NCBI RefSeq assembly: GCF_003569005.1 | Contig: NZ_BCUR01000001.1 | Coordinates: 1,493,893-1,557,892, forward strand | Reading direction: 5' to 3' | Origin: Vibrio superstes | GTDB lineage: Bacteria > Pseudomonadota > Gammaproteobacteria > Enterobacterales > Vibrionaceae | DNA: 64,000 bases | Shown here: positions 52,907 through 62,046 of the stretch, one piece after another | Numbering within the stretch: position 1 is the stretch's first letter | Layout: every line of letters begins with the position of its first letter | Position numbers and translations under genes: made by a program | Notes under the pieces: generated by a model | What the model was told of the DNA's origin: nothing | Seen by the model: the letters and a program-made list of their open reading frames with translations, nothing else | Database searches by the model: none

Positions 52907-53635
52907 CTAATGCTTAAAAATAACTTGTTCGTTGGCAACTCTGTGACGCACTCCGTATATTCCTTCTTCGGTGCGCTTTCCAACACTGATGATCATAGTA
53001 ATTTCATCATTCTTATCCAGTCCAAGAAGCTTTTTCGCTCGAACTGAATCAAATCCTTCCATTGGGCAGGTATCGTAGCCTTGCTCTCGAATTGCTGTCA
53101 TAAAGGTCATAGCGGCTAGAGAGGTACTTTTATGAAGGCAAACACGTAAATCTTGCTTAGTTACCTCACGAAACATAGGTTTTTTGATGCCCATAACCGT
53201 CATCATTACCTTGCGAAGCATACCCTTTACGCCAAATCGATCGTTACTGTACACAAACGGAATCAGCTTTTCATAATATTTGGTCGCGCGTTTGGCAATG
53301 TCGTCCATTGGGCGATCTGCAAAGTTTTCGCGCACTTGCTTTGCATTCATTTTAGCTCTTTGTTGCCATTTATCTGGCGTAGTGACAAAAACCACCATTT
53401 CATTAGCCGTCTTAGCCGCATTCTGTCCCATGCAATACTTGGCCAATTCTTCACGCTTGTCTTCGCTTATCACGCGATGGAATTCCCACAGCTGCATGTT
53501 GCTACTATTTGGACTTAAAACGGTAAGTTCTAACGCATCTTCGACCACTTGAGGATCAAATTCTGCGGTTTCATCATACTTTCTTACGGAGCGACGAGAG
53601 TGGATTATTTCTGAAAATGGGGATTGCTGAGACAT
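52907..53635 (-). CDS. Nitroreductase-family protein
   Basis: A 242-residue FMN-dependent nitroreductase-like enzyme. SEIIHSRRSVRKYDETAEF has the FMN-binding Arg residues, SPNSSNMQLWEFHRV the second FMN contact, and REQGYDTCPMEGFDSVRAKKLLGL the third. It differs from the NfsB-like protein at 6 kb and contains a basic mid-region (RFGVKGMLRKVMMTVMGIKKP). The substrate is unknown. It is upstream of and likely co-transcribed with the PLD lipoprotein gene. Confidence 0.87.
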   Translation of the reverse strand: MSQQSPFSEIIHSRRSVRKYDETAEFDPQVVEDALELTVLSPNSSNMQLWEFHRVISEDKREELAKYCMGQNAAKTANEMVVFVTTPDKWQQRAKMNAKQVRENFADRPMDDIAKRATKYYEKLIPFVYSNDRFGVKGMLRKVMMTVMGIKKPMFREVTKQDLRVCLHKSTSLAAMTFMTAIREQGYDTCPMEGFDSVRAKKLLGLDKNDEITMIISVGKRTEEGIYGVRHRVANEQVIFKH

Positions 53636-53875
53636 AAAACTGACTGTTAGAAAATATTGGACACTTTTCTAACAGTTTTCGATATTTCGAGCAAGCGTAT
53701 CAAACAGTTAGAGTGGAATTATTTTCTATCCTAAACTGATTACCTCAGTAGATACGTGCTATATCCATTCATTGATTTAAGTGAGTTATTGTGAGGGGTC
53801 ATTCATCTCGTAAATTCTATTTCTCTTTCTACAACTTTCTCTGATGATAAACATGACCAGTTAGTTAAGTGTGAT

Positions 53876-54022
53876 ATGGTGATTAACTACACCTATGATG
53901 ATAAAGAAATAGCTCTCAATACATCTTTTCAAGTGTTGATCAAAGAGCAAAAAACTGTATCAAACACCCAAGTAACCGAAGAAGCAGTTACTGATTTTTT
54001 TGTTAGAGTTATGGTGAATTAG
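53876..54022 (+). CDS. Small or 5'-truncated AT-rich frame
   Basis: A 48-codon frame, MVINYTYDDKEIALNTS onward to a TAG. The frame stays open back to 53795, and the upstream residues (LSTTFSDDKHDQLVKCD) look protein-like but have no start codon. It ends three bases before the next gene. Most likely this is a remnant whose 5' part is lost. No family recognised. Confidence 0.3.
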   Translation: MVINYTYDDKEIALNTSFQVLIKEQKTVSNTQVTEEAVTDFFVRVMVN

Positions 54023-54025
54023 TTT

Positions 54026-54493
54026 ATGTTGAGAATGGTACTTTTAATATCATGTTTAATCGTTTCTATATCAGTAAATGCTATTTCTCAGGTGCAACCT
54101 ATGCCTCCGATTGTGCGTCCTGTGATTGGTTTGTGTAACCTAGAGATAATATCAAACAGTGGTGAGATTTCTTTTGGAAACGATTATCAGAACACTTCTA
54201 ATATATTCAAAGTTAATGTAGATGATCAAAAGAAGAGAATAAAGATTAAGTTAGACGATATTAATGTAAACGGTACAGAAGTTAGACGTGGATATCAGGT
54301 AATTCGCTTTCAAGTAGATGTTCCAGATCGATACGAAGGAAATTCGAACTACTGGCGCCGTGGTGTTGAAGTTTCTATAGATGAACTGAATCGCCAGCGA
54401 GAAATTGAAATTCAAACACGCGTAGCTGTTCCAAAAATGCAGTTGAAAGCAGGAGAGTATGAGATAAGAACAAATTGGACAATAGAGTGTTAA
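54026..54493 (+). CDS. Hypothetical exported protein
   Basis: A 155-residue protein with signal peptide at ~1-19 (MLRMVLLISCLIVSISVNA). The mature part is beta-rich, with two cysteines near the ends of the domain (GLCNLEII, TIEC) that may form a disulfide. It is markedly AT-rich and uses rarer codons (ATA, AGA) than its neighbours, suggesting acquisition. I know no family. It overlaps nothing and directly follows a start-less frame that may be part of the same acquired piece. Confidence 0.65.
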   Translation: MLRMVLLISCLIVSISVNAISQVQPMPPIVRPVIGLCNLEIISNSGEISFGNDYQNTSNIFKVNVDDQKKRIKIKLDDINVNGTEVRRGYQVIRFQVDVPDRYEGNSNYWRRGVEVSIDELNRQREIEIQTRVAVPKMQLKAGEYEIRTNWTIEC

Positions 54494-54539
54494 TGATTAT
54501 GCTGATTTAATCTTGTTCAAATTTACCATTGGATTTCAA

Positions 54540-55196
54540 ATGCTCAACATGGACGTAAAACATCAAGTTGTTATCCATACAGCTGATATGGAATGGCTAG
54601 ATAGCCCAGCACAAGGCGTAAGCCGAAAACCGTTAGAGCGGGAATCGGCTGAATCAGGGCATGTGACGTCTATCGTCAAATACGAACCGGGTTCTCGATT
54701 TGACCAACACTCCCATCCTCTGGGAGAAGAAATTTTAGTTCTTGAGGGGGTGTTCTCGGATGAAGACGGGGACTATCCAGCAGGTACTTACATTCGAAAC
54801 CCTCCTGGCAGTAAACATTCTCCCTATAGTGAACAAGGGTGCGTGCTCCTCGTAAAACTCAATCAGTTTTCAAAGTTCGATAAAACCTCTCTTAGAATTG
54901 ATACCAGAGCAACTCCATGGCAACAGGGCATCGGTAATCTACAAGTGATGCCGCTGCATAATTTTGAAGAAGAGAACATCGCTCTGGTGAAATGGCCTGC
55001 AGGTGAGCGTTTTAAGCCTCATTCTCACTTTGGTGGTGAGGAAATACTGGTATTAAGTGGTGAGTTCATTGATGAATTTGGTCGTTACCCAAAATACACC
55101 TGGATTCGCAGTCCCCACATGAGCCAACACTTCCCCTATGTAGAGCAAGAAACGGTTATCTTTGTCAAAACGGGGCATTTACTGTCACGTAGTTGA
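54540..55196 (+). CDS. Bicupin protein, ChrR-like cupin domains
   Basis: About 218 residues starting at MLNMDVKHQV; a longer start at 54513 is possible. Two cupin copies: HSHPLGEEILVLEGVFSDEDGDYPAGTYIRNPPGSKHSPYS and HSHFGGEEILVLSGEFIDEFGRYPKYTWIRSPHMSQHFPYV. Each keeps the H-x-H-x-E and distal His metal ligands. These are the cupin type found in ChrR anti-sigma factors, but the zinc-binding anti-sigma N-terminal domain is missing and no sigma-factor gene is adjacent. A metal-dependent enzyme or sensor is likely. It lies upstream of the TPP riboswitch and is not part of the thiamine operon. Confidence 0.83.
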   Translation: MLNMDVKHQVVIHTADMEWLDSPAQGVSRKPLERESAESGHVTSIVKYEPGSRFDQHSHPLGEEILVLEGVFSDEDGDYPAGTYIRNPPGSKHSPYSEQGCVLLVKLNQFSKFDKTSLRIDTRATPWQQGIGNLQVMPLHNFEEENIALVKWPAGERFKPHSHFGGEEILVLSGEFIDEFGRYPKYTWIRSPHMSQHFPYVEQETVIFVKTGHLLSRS

Positions 55197-55254
55197 GTTT
55201 TAGGCTTTTCTAGTTTCATACCCTGTCGTTGTTTGTTAGTATCGCGGCATCGTA

Positions 55255-55335
55255 TTAGTCGGGGAGCCGTTAGGCTGAGATCGCAACAGCGAACCCGTGG
55301 AACCTGATTCAGTTAGTGCTGACGTAGGGAACTAG
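55255..55335 (+). promoter_or_regulatory. TPP riboswitch (THI element)
   Basis: Contains the conserved CGGGGAGCC, GGCTGAGATCG, GAACCCGTGGAACCTGAT and CAGTTAGTGCTGACGTAGGGAAC blocks, closed by TTAGT/ACTAG as helix P1. About 90 bases lie between it and thiD, including a TTTCGT/ACGAAA hairpin next to the AAGGAA ribosome site, so translational control is likely. Binding of thiamine pyrophosphate should turn off the operon. Confidence 0.95.
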
Positions 55336-55427
55336 TCGCCATTCTAGCTAGATATCTTACTGTTTTAGCAACAGGGTCTAGGCACAGCAGGCATTGGTTT
55401 CGTGCGTCTTACGAAAAGGAATAGCCT

Positions 55428-56246
55428 GTGTCTCAAACAAATAAAACCCCAATTGTTCTTACTATTGCTGGCTCTGACAGTGGTGGCGGTGCTGGTATTC
55501 AAGCCGACATTAAAGCCATCTCAGCAACTGGTAGCTACGCCTGTTCTGTAATCACGGCATTAACCGCGCAAAATACTCAAGGTGTGACTGGCATTTTGCC
55601 GATTTCGGCGGAGTTTATCGAACAGCAACTTGATGCTGTATTTACTGACCTTGATGTTGTAGCGGTTAAAGTAGGTATGCTTGCTGAAGCGGGTCTTATT
55701 CAAGCGGTAGTCAAAAAACTTAAGCAATACCAACCAAGATATCTAGTTGTTGACCCTGTTATGGTGGCAACAAGCGGTGATCTTCTTCTCCAGCAATCGG
55801 CTATCGAAACTCTGAAAACTGAGCTGCTTCCACTTGCGGATGTCATCACGCCAAACTTGCCGGAAGCCGCAACGCTGTTAGGTCAGTCTCTGCCGACGAC
55901 TGAGGCACAGATGAATGCGATGATTGAAGATCTTCGTGGCTTGGATTGTAAAGCTGTGCTTCTTAAGGGCGGTCACTTAGAGAGGGAGTCTACCAGCACA
56001 GATCTTCTTCTCACGCCTAATGACGTTGAAACCTTTACTGTTGAGCGTGTGAATACGCAAAATACTCATGGTACTGGTTGCACCTTATCTTCAGCTATTG
56101 CTTCTTTCTTGGCTCAAACGGGCTCACTAAGTGAATCCGTGGCTTTAGGAAAGAACTACATTTCCAATGCCATTGCTCATGCTGATGAATTGGAAGTAGG
56201 AAGTGGTCACGGCCCCGTGCACCATTTCTACGCCTTAAACAAATAG
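55428..56246 (+). CDS. thiD: Hydroxymethylpyrimidine/phosphomethylpyrimidine kinase
   Basis: A 272-residue ribokinase-fold enzyme that phosphorylates HMP and then HMP-P for thiamine synthesis. IVLTIAGSDSGGGAGIQADIKAISATGSYACSVITALTAQNT is the ThiD N-terminus, VVDPVMVATSG the substrate site and NTHGTGCTLSSAIAS the anion hole with the catalytic GTGC. GTG start with AAGGAA upstream. First gene of an eight-gene thiamine operon under a TPP riboswitch. Confidence 0.95.
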   Translation: MSQTNKTPIVLTIAGSDSGGGAGIQADIKAISATGSYACSVITALTAQNTQGVTGILPISAEFIEQQLDAVFTDLDVVAVKVGMLAEAGLIQAVVKKLKQYQPRYLVVDPVMVATSGDLLLQQSAIETLKTELLPLADVITPNLPEAATLLGQSLPTTEAQMNAMIEDLRGLDCKAVLLKGGHLERESTSTDLLLTPNDVETFTVERVNTQNTHGTGCTLSSAIASFLAQTGSLSESVALGKNYISNAIAHADELEVGSGHGPVHHFYALNK

Positions 56247-57025
56247 TGCAGGTTATGTCGGTTCATTCGCCTATGGGCATTGTGATTGAAAACGGAAGCT
56301 TGCAGTTCTCTGATGCAAACTCACCACTGTTTAGTGACCTAAACCTAAGCTTTCCTGAGGGAAGCTTTAGCAGTGTGTTGGGTAAAAGTGGTTGTGGTAA
56401 AACGAGCCTACTGCGCTTATTGGCTGGGTTATTACCTGAAGATGTGCATTGGAGTGGTTCTATTCAAAGTGGCTTCGAGCACAATCTATCGGACTCAATT
56501 GCTTATATGGCGCAACAGGACTTGTTGATGCCATGGCTGAATGTGCTTGAGAATGTGTGCTTCAGTGACCGCTTTAGTCAAAAAAAGCTGAATAAACAGC
56601 AGCAGGCTGAGCGAAAACAACAAGCGAGTAGATTACTGTCTAGATTAGGCTTAGAAGGGCAAGAAGATGTCTATCCAAGACAGCTTTCCGGCGGAATGAA
56701 ACAGCGCGTCGCTCTTGCAAGAACCCTGATGCAAGATAAGCCTGTAGTGTTAATGGACGAACCCTTTTCTGCCTTAGATGCAGTAACGCGCTATCGCCTG
56801 CAAGATCTGGCTTGTGAGATGCTTGATGGTAAAACGGTGGTTTTGATTACCCACGATCCACAAGAAGCCTTGCGCCTTAGCGACCATATCTATCTGATGC
56901 AATCTCAACCAGTAGAAATTGAAACTGTGCCTGTACCTAGTGGCGTTACACCGCGCCTGATCAATGCTGAAATGGCCGAGCTTCAACAAAGCATTATTGA
57001 GCAGTTGGGAGGTCGTGATGACTAA
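56246..57025 (+). CDS. thiZ: HMP-precursor ABC transporter, ATP-binding subunit
   Basis: A 259-residue ABC ATPase: Walker A GKSGCGKTSLLRLLAG, signature LSGGMKQRVALARTL, Walker B VVLMDEPFSALD, switch His in LITHDPQEALRLSD. The frame can start at GTG 56246, which overlaps the thiD stop, or at ATG 56255; neither has a strong ribosome site. It energises uptake of a pyrimidine (HMP or formyl-aminopyrimidine-type) precursor with ThiX and ThiY. The name is given by operon context and family. Confidence 0.88.
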   Translation: MQVMSVHSPMGIVIENGSLQFSDANSPLFSDLNLSFPEGSFSSVLGKSGCGKTSLLRLLAGLLPEDVHWSGSIQSGFEHNLSDSIAYMAQQDLLMPWLNVLENVCFSDRFSQKKLNKQQQAERKQQASRLLSRLGLEGQEDVYPRQLSGGMKQRVALARTLMQDKPVVLMDEPFSALDAVTRYRLQDLACEMLDGKTVVLITHDPQEALRLSDHIYLMQSQPVEIETVPVPSGVTPRLINAEMAELQQSIIEQLGGRDD

Positions 57026-57812
57026 ACAAGTCGTCGTTCAGCAAGGCCTTACTAGCCGAGTAAAAGCGAATACCTCACATGTGATGCGTTTGATCATTTC
57101 ATGCTTGGTGGTACTTGGATTATGGCAGGCAACGGTGTCATTCTTTGACTTACCAAGCTTTATCTTACCTGAACCTATGGCGGTATTTGATCGTCTGGGT
57201 AGCCGTAGTGATGTGCTGCTTCAACATACGATTGTTACCTCGCAAGAGATTGTTCTAGGGCTTCTGTTAGGCCTTAGCATGGGTCTGATGTTTGCTCTGC
57301 AAATGCTGTTATTTGAGCCTCTTCGTCGTTGGTTATTGCCTATCTTGATTGCCTCGCAGGCGATTCCCGTTTTTGCCATTGCGCCAATACTGATGCTGTG
57401 GTTTGGCTATGGGATAGCCTCAAAGGTTGTGATGGCCGCTCTAATTATCTTTTTCCCAGTGACCACATGTTGTTATGACGGACTGCGTAATACGCCAAAG
57501 GGTTATCTTGATTTGAGCAAAACCATGGGAGCCACGCGTTGGCAACAACTAACACAAGTGCGATTACCTGCAGCGATGCCAGCATTAGCCTCTGGTATTC
57601 GAGTCGCGGTGGTGGTTGCGCCAATTGGTGCGGTAGTGGGTGAGTGGGTTGGCTCTAGCGCAGGTCTTGGTTACTTGATGCTTCAGGCCAACGCGCGAAT
57701 GATGATTGATGAGATGTTTGCAGCGCTGTTTATTCTCGCACTTATTTCGGTCACCCTTTATTTCATCACAGACAGACTACTCAACAAATTTATCCCTTGG
57801 CAGTTCGATTAA
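57018..57812 (+). CDS. thiX: HMP-precursor ABC transporter, permease subunit
   Basis: 264 residues from the ATG at 57018, with GGGAGG upstream and an 8-base overlap with thiZ. A longer frame from 56964 lies inside thiZ. About six helices. The permease EAA loop is LSKTMGATRWQQLTQVRLPAAMPALASGIRVAV. It belongs to the SsuC/TauC/ThiX-like group. Inner-membrane channel of the thiamine-pyrimidine importer. Confidence 0.9.
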   Translation: MTKQVVVQQGLTSRVKANTSHVMRLIISCLVVLGLWQATVSFFDLPSFILPEPMAVFDRLGSRSDVLLQHTIVTSQEIVLGLLLGLSMGLMFALQMLLFEPLRRWLLPILIASQAIPVFAIAPILMLWFGYGIASKVVMAALIIFFPVTTCCYDGLRNTPKGYLDLSKTMGATRWQQLTQVRLPAAMPALASGIRVAVVVAPIGAVVGEWVGSSAGLGYLMLQANARMMIDEMFAALFILALISVTLYFITDRLLNKFIPWQFD

Positions 57813-57845
57813 CTGCCAATTTTTGAATGTCATTAAGGAAGAGAC

Positions 57846-58799
57846 ATGACTTTGTTTAAAAATAGATTCAGCGCAGTACTGGCCAGTATTGCGCTTTTAG
57901 TGAGCGCGAGTGTTTCTGCGAAGGACAAAGAACTGACCTTGATGCTGGATTGGTTCGTTAACCCAAATCATGGCCCTATCGTGATTGCCCAAGAGAAAGG
58001 CATGTTTGCCGAGCAAGGCCTAAAGGTAACCATTCAAGAGCCAGCAGATCCAAGTGTGCCCTCAAAACTGGTAGCGGCCAATCAAGTCGACCTAGCCATC
58101 TCTTATCAGCCCTCATTTCTCATTGATGTTGCAGCAGGTTTGCCCTTGGTGTGGAGCGGTACTCTGCTGGCTACGCCATTAAATACGCTAACCGTATTAG
58201 ATAACGGCAAGATAAATTCTTTGTCTGATCTAAAAGGCAAAACCGTTGGCGTATCAGTATCGGGCACAGACGAAGCCATTATTGGCAAGATGTTGGGTAA
58301 TGAAAACGTCGATTATTCGGATATCAAGATTGTCAATGTTGGCTGGGCGCTGTCTTCTTCACTGGCATCAGGAAGAGTCGATGCTATTTGGGGAGGAATG
58401 CGCAACTTTGAATCTCACCAGTTAGATCTTGAAGGCTACAAATCTAAGAGCTTCTTTCCTGAAGAGCACGGCATCCCGCCTTATGATGAGTTAATGTTTG
58501 TTGCCAATGCAAAAAACTACGATAAAGAGGCTATTCAGCGCTTTAATAAGGCACTGGAACTAGCCACTCAATACATAGTGAATCACCCTGAAACGGCGTG
58601 GAAAGAGTTTATCGCCTATAACCCAGATACATTAGATAACGAGCTTAACCATAGAGCTTGGATTGATACCTTGACTCGCTTTGCTTTGCGCCCGTCCGCG
58701 GTAAATAAGCAGCGCTACGATGATTACAGTCAGTTTATGTATGACCTAAAGATCATCAAGACTATCCCTGATAGCAATAACTACCTTATTAACTTTTAA
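57846..58799 (+). CDS. thiY: HMP-precursor ABC transporter, substrate-binding protein
   Basis: A 317-residue exported protein with signal peptide ending near SVSA-K (residue 25). The NMT1/THI5-like fold begins LTLMLDWFVNPNHGPIVIAQEKG and includes LAISYQPSFLIDVAAGLPLV and DAIWGGMRNFE, the classic ThiY set. It captures a pyrimidine precursor in the periplasm for ThiXZ. A close paralogue follows five bases after its stop. Confidence 0.92.
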   Translation: MTLFKNRFSAVLASIALLVSASVSAKDKELTLMLDWFVNPNHGPIVIAQEKGMFAEQGLKVTIQEPADPSVPSKLVAANQVDLAISYQPSFLIDVAAGLPLVWSGTLLATPLNTLTVLDNGKINSLSDLKGKTVGVSVSGTDEAIIGKMLGNENVDYSDIKIVNVGWALSSSLASGRVDAIWGGMRNFESHQLDLEGYKSKSFFPEEHGIPPYDELMFVANAKNYDKEAIQRFNKALELATQYIVNHPETAWKEFIAYNPDTLDNELNHRAWIDTLTRFALRPSAVNKQRYDDYSQFMYDLKIIKTIPDSNNYLINF

Positions 58800-58821
58800 G
58801 CCAGTGTCACAAGGAAGACCC

Positions 58822-59790
58822 ATGAAACGATTTACCTCAAAACTGTTTGCATTGCTTGCCAGTTCTACTCTTTTGCTCAGCCCCCTATTGCAAGCCAATC
58901 AGGCGCAAGCTAAACAAACAGAGCTTACCCTGATGCTGGATTGGTTTGTGAATCCAAACCATGGTCCAATTGTTATCGCTCAAGAGCGAGGCTTGTTTGA
59001 AGCGCAAGGCTTAAAGGTGACTATCCAAGAACCAGCGGACCCAAGTGTTCCTGCAAAATTGGTGGCTGCGAATAAGATCGACCTTGCTGTGTCGTACCAA
59101 CCCACACTGACTATTGATGTGGCAGCAGGTTTGCCGTTAATTCGCAGTGGCACACTAATCTCAACACCGCTGAATACCCTAATGGTTATTGATAACGGCA
59201 AGATTAACTCTGTTGCGGATCTGAAAGGTAAAAAGGTAGGCATTGCCATTGCTGGTAATGAGGAAGCAACCATAGGCACTATGCTGCGCTCTGCTGGGCT
59301 TCAGTTTTCTGACGTAGAGATCATTAATGTTGGTTGGGCACTGTCGTCATCGGTGGCTTCTGGAAAGGTTGATGCGATTTGGGGCGGACTACGCAACTTT
59401 GAAACAAACCAACTTGCGCTAGAGGGCTTTAAAGCCAAAGCATTCTTCCCAGAAGAGCACGGCGTACCTGCTTACGATGAACTGGTGTTTGTTGCCAATG
59501 CCAATAGCTATGACGCTGAGGCATTGAAGCGCTTCAACTCAGCTATTGAGTTAGCCACACAGTATATTGTGAATCACCCTGATCAGGCGTGGAAAGAGTT
59601 TATCGCTTACAACCCAGATACATTGGACAACGAGCTAAACCGCCGAGCTTGGGAAGACACCCTCACTCGCTTTGCACTGCGACCTGCAGCGGTTGATCGT
59701 CAGCGTTATGACAATTACGCCGAGTTTATGTTTGAGAACAAAATCATTAATAGCGTGCCAAACAGCGCTAAATACCTACCAACGTTTTAA
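58822..59790 (+). CDS. Second ThiY-like substrate-binding protein (tandem duplicate)
   Basis: 322 residues from the ATG at 58822, which has AAGGAAG upstream; an in-frame ATG at 58804 has none. The signal peptide is longer (cleavage near AQA-K). It is similar to ThiY throughout, with the same LTLMLDWFVNPNHGPI and YNPDTLDNELN segments, so a tandem duplication is clear. Differences cluster around the middle (VSVSGTDEAIIGKMLG versus IAIAGNEEATIGTMLR). Two binding proteins for one permease suggest a widened or second ligand. Confidence 0.9.
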   Translation: MKRFTSKLFALLASSTLLLSPLLQANQAQAKQTELTLMLDWFVNPNHGPIVIAQERGLFEAQGLKVTIQEPADPSVPAKLVAANKIDLAVSYQPTLTIDVAAGLPLIRSGTLISTPLNTLMVIDNGKINSVADLKGKKVGIAIAGNEEATIGTMLRSAGLQFSDVEIINVGWALSSSVASGKVDAIWGGLRNFETNQLALEGFKAKAFFPEEHGVPAYDELVFVANANSYDAEALKRFNSAIELATQYIVNHPDQAWKEFIAYNPDTLDNELNRRAWEDTLTRFALRPAAVDRQRYDNYAEFMFENKIINSVPNSAKYLPTF

Positions 59791-59799
59791 GGTTTTATC

Positions 59800-60465
59800 A
59801 TGAATACCCAGCAACTTATTCAAGCTTGCCAACAAGAATGGAACGCCTATGTTGAGCATAACTTTGTGCATCAATTGGCTGACGGCACCTTACAACATGA
59901 GGTGTTCCTGCATTACTTGAAGCAAGATTTTTTGTTCCTGAAGCAATACACGCGTGCTTATGCTCTTGCTATCTATAAAGCGAAAAACCTGGCGCAAATG
60001 CGCAATGCTTTGCCAAGCTTGCATAACTTGCTTGATTCTGAGATTGCTCACCACGTGACTTTCTGTGAAAAGTGGGGCATCAGCGAGCAGGAGATGGAAG
60101 ACGAGACTGAAGATTTTGGTACCGTTGCCTACACGCGCTATGTACTTGATACCGGTAATGCGGGCGATCTAATTGATTTGTACGTGGCGTTAGCGCCATG
60201 TGCCATTGGCTATGGCGTGATTGGTGAAAACCTAGCTCAACGCGAAACCACAAAATTGGAAGGAAACCCGTATCAAACTTGGCTAGAGATGTATTCTAGT
60301 GAAGAGTTCCAAGAGGGTGTGGTTAAATGTGTTGAAAACCTAGATCAACTGATTGCGAATATTCCTGAAGACAGTGAAAGAGCAAAAGAGTTGATTGAAG
60401 TGTTCAAGACCGCCACTCGAATGGAAATCGCATTCTGGGAACAAGGCTACAACGCCGTTAAATAG
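59800..60465 (+). CDS. tenA: Thiaminase II / aminopyrimidine aminohydrolase
   Basis: A 221-residue all-helical Ten[19 protein letters not shown] start, [20 protein letters not shown], the catalytic Cys in [16 protein letters not shown], and the terminal [11 protein letters not shown] with the general acid Glu. It hydrolyses aminomethyl-HMP from degraded thiamine to HMP. Within the operon it feeds ThiD. Confidence 0.95.
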   Translation: MNTQQLIQACQQEWNAYVEHNFVHQLADGTLQHEVFLHYLKQDFLFLKQYTRAYALAIYKAKNLAQMRNALPSLHNLLDSEIAHHVTFCEKWGISEQEMEDETEDFGTVAYTRYVLDTGNAGDLIDLYVALAPCAIGYGVIGENLAQRETTKLEGNPYQTWLEMYSSEEFQEGVVKCVENLDQLIANIPEDSERAKELIEVFKTATRMEIAFWEQGYNAVK

Positions 60466-60476
60466 GACAAAGACAA

Positions 60477-61268
60477 ATGGATAAGAATCAAATCGTTGCC
60501 AGCTTACAGGCACTTCGTGATAGCAAACCTTTGGTAGTGAACATTACTAACTATGTGGTAATGAACAACACAGCAAATGCGTTGTTGTCTATTGGTGCAT
60601 CTCCTATCATGGCGCACTCGGCGCAAGAGATGTCCGAGATGATGAGCTTTGCAGGTAGCCTAGTGATCAATATCGGTACACTGGATAGTGTATGGATTCC
60701 TCGCATGTTGTTTGCGGTTGAACAAGCAAACATAAATGGAAAAACCGTCATTCTTGATCCTGTAGGTTGCGGTGCAAGTACGCTTCGCACTGAGGTCTCT
60801 CGTCAAATTGCAGAGCAAGCCGATAAGCTTATCATTCGTGGTAATGCTTCTGAGATCATCGCTTTGGCGGGTGAACAGGCACAATCTAAAGGTGTGGATG
60901 CCTTAGACAGCAGTGATTCTGCTGTTAACGCGGCTAAATTCTGTGTCGAACAGTATGGAGCAAATGTTGTTATCTCAGGCGCAAGCGATTATGTGGTCAC
61001 AGCACAAGCAACTTATAAGCTAGACAATGGCCATGAGATGATGCCTTTTGTGACGGGCATGGGTTGCTCGCATACCGCCATTACTGGCGCGTTTGCTGCA
61101 ATTGGTGAAGTTACTGGTCTAGCCGCTACCGCGATTTTGGGCGTGGCCGGTGAGGTTGCTGCAGAGAAATCAGCAGGGCCGGGTTCTCTACAAATGAATC
61201 TGCTAGATACGCTATACCAACTGGATGCTGATACGGTATTGGCGCGCTTGAAGTTAGCTCAGGTCTAA
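60477..61268 (+). CDS. thiM: Hydroxyethylthiazole kinase
   Basis: A 263-residue ribokinase-fold enzyme phosphorylating the thiazole alcohol. [42 protein letters not shown] and [15 protein letters not shown] (active-site GCSxT) are the ThiM hallmarks. It completes the salvage pair with ThiD. Twelve bases after tenA. Confidence 0.95.
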   Translation: MDKNQIVASLQALRDSKPLVVNITNYVVMNNTANALLSIGASPIMAHSAQEMSEMMSFAGSLVINIGTLDSVWIPRMLFAVEQANINGKTVILDPVGCGASTLRTEVSRQIAEQADKLIIRGNASEIIALAGEQAQSKGVDALDSSDSAVNAAKFCVEQYGANVVISGASDYVVTAQATYKLDNGHEMMPFVTGMGCSHTAITGAFAAIGEVTGLAATAILGVAGEVAAEKSAGPGSLQMNLLDTLYQLDADTVLARLKLAQV

Positions 61269-61270
61269 TT

Positions 61271-61885
61271 ATGAATCCCTATCGATTGTATTTCGTTACT
61301 GATGATCAGCAAGATCTTGATACCTTATGTAAGGTTGTAAAACAAGCCATTGCTGGTGGCGTTACCATGGTGCAGATCCGTGAAAAGCATGGTGACGTTA
61401 GAGCCTTCATCGAGCGAGCTAGGGCGATTAAAGACGTCATGAAGGGTAGCAATGTCCCCTTGATCATTAATGATCGTGTCGATGTCGCTCTTGCAGTTGA
61501 TGCTTGTGGGGTTCATTTGGGGCAAACCGATATGCAGGTAGAAGATGCGCGCCGATTATTGGGCCCTGATAAGATACTTGGACTGTCGGTAGAAAGTGTT
61601 GAACAGCTGGAACAAGCCCAGAGCCTGCCGCTGGATTATCTCGGTGTGAGTGCCATTTTCGCAACGCCCACCAAAACCAATACGCTTAAACATTGGGGAA
61701 TTGATGGCTTAAAGGCAGCAGTCGAAAGAAGCCAATTGCCTTTGGTTGCCATTGGTGGCATAGGGTTCGATAACATTGCTGAGGTTGCAGCAACCGGTGT
61801 TGATGGTATCGCGCTAGTGTCTGCTATTTCTGCAGCAAAAGACCCTAGCGAAGCAAGTAAGACATTGCTTCAACTCATGTCTTAA
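61271..61885 (+). CDS. thiE: Thiamine-phosphate synthase
   Basis: A 204-residue TIM barrel that joins HMP-PP with thiazole phosphate. MVQIREKH, LIINDRVDVALAVDACGVHLGQTDM, ILGLSVES, DYLGVSAIFATPTK and LVAIGGIGFDNI are all ThiE motifs. Its ATG lies two bases after the thiM stop. Last gene of the operon; a terminator follows. Confidence 0.95.
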   Translation: MNPYRLYFVTDDQQDLDTLCKVVKQAIAGGVTMVQIREKHGDVRAFIERARAIKDVMKGSNVPLIINDRVDVALAVDACGVHLGQTDMQVEDARRLLGPDKILGLSVESVEQLEQAQSLPLDYLGVSAIFATPTKTNTLKHWGIDGLKAAVERSQLPLVAIGGIGFDNIAEVAATGVDGIALVSAISAAKDPSEASKTLLQLMS

Positions 61886-61910
61886 ACACCAAACTGGAAA
61901 CACAATATAG

Positions 61911-61943
61911 CCTCTACTGAGATAAAAGCAGTAGGGGTTTTTT
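61911..61943 (+). terminator. Intrinsic terminator of the thiamine operon
   Basis: CCTCTACTG-AGATAAAAG-CAGTAGGGG (one G-U) and T6. Confidence 0.8.
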
Positions 61944-62046
61944 ATTTTTCTCTTTGATGGATTGCATCCGCCATACGGGAGTTAGTTGTTTTTGAATGGC
62001 TGATTACTATGTGCGTGTTGATTAATTACACCACTGGAGAAACAAC

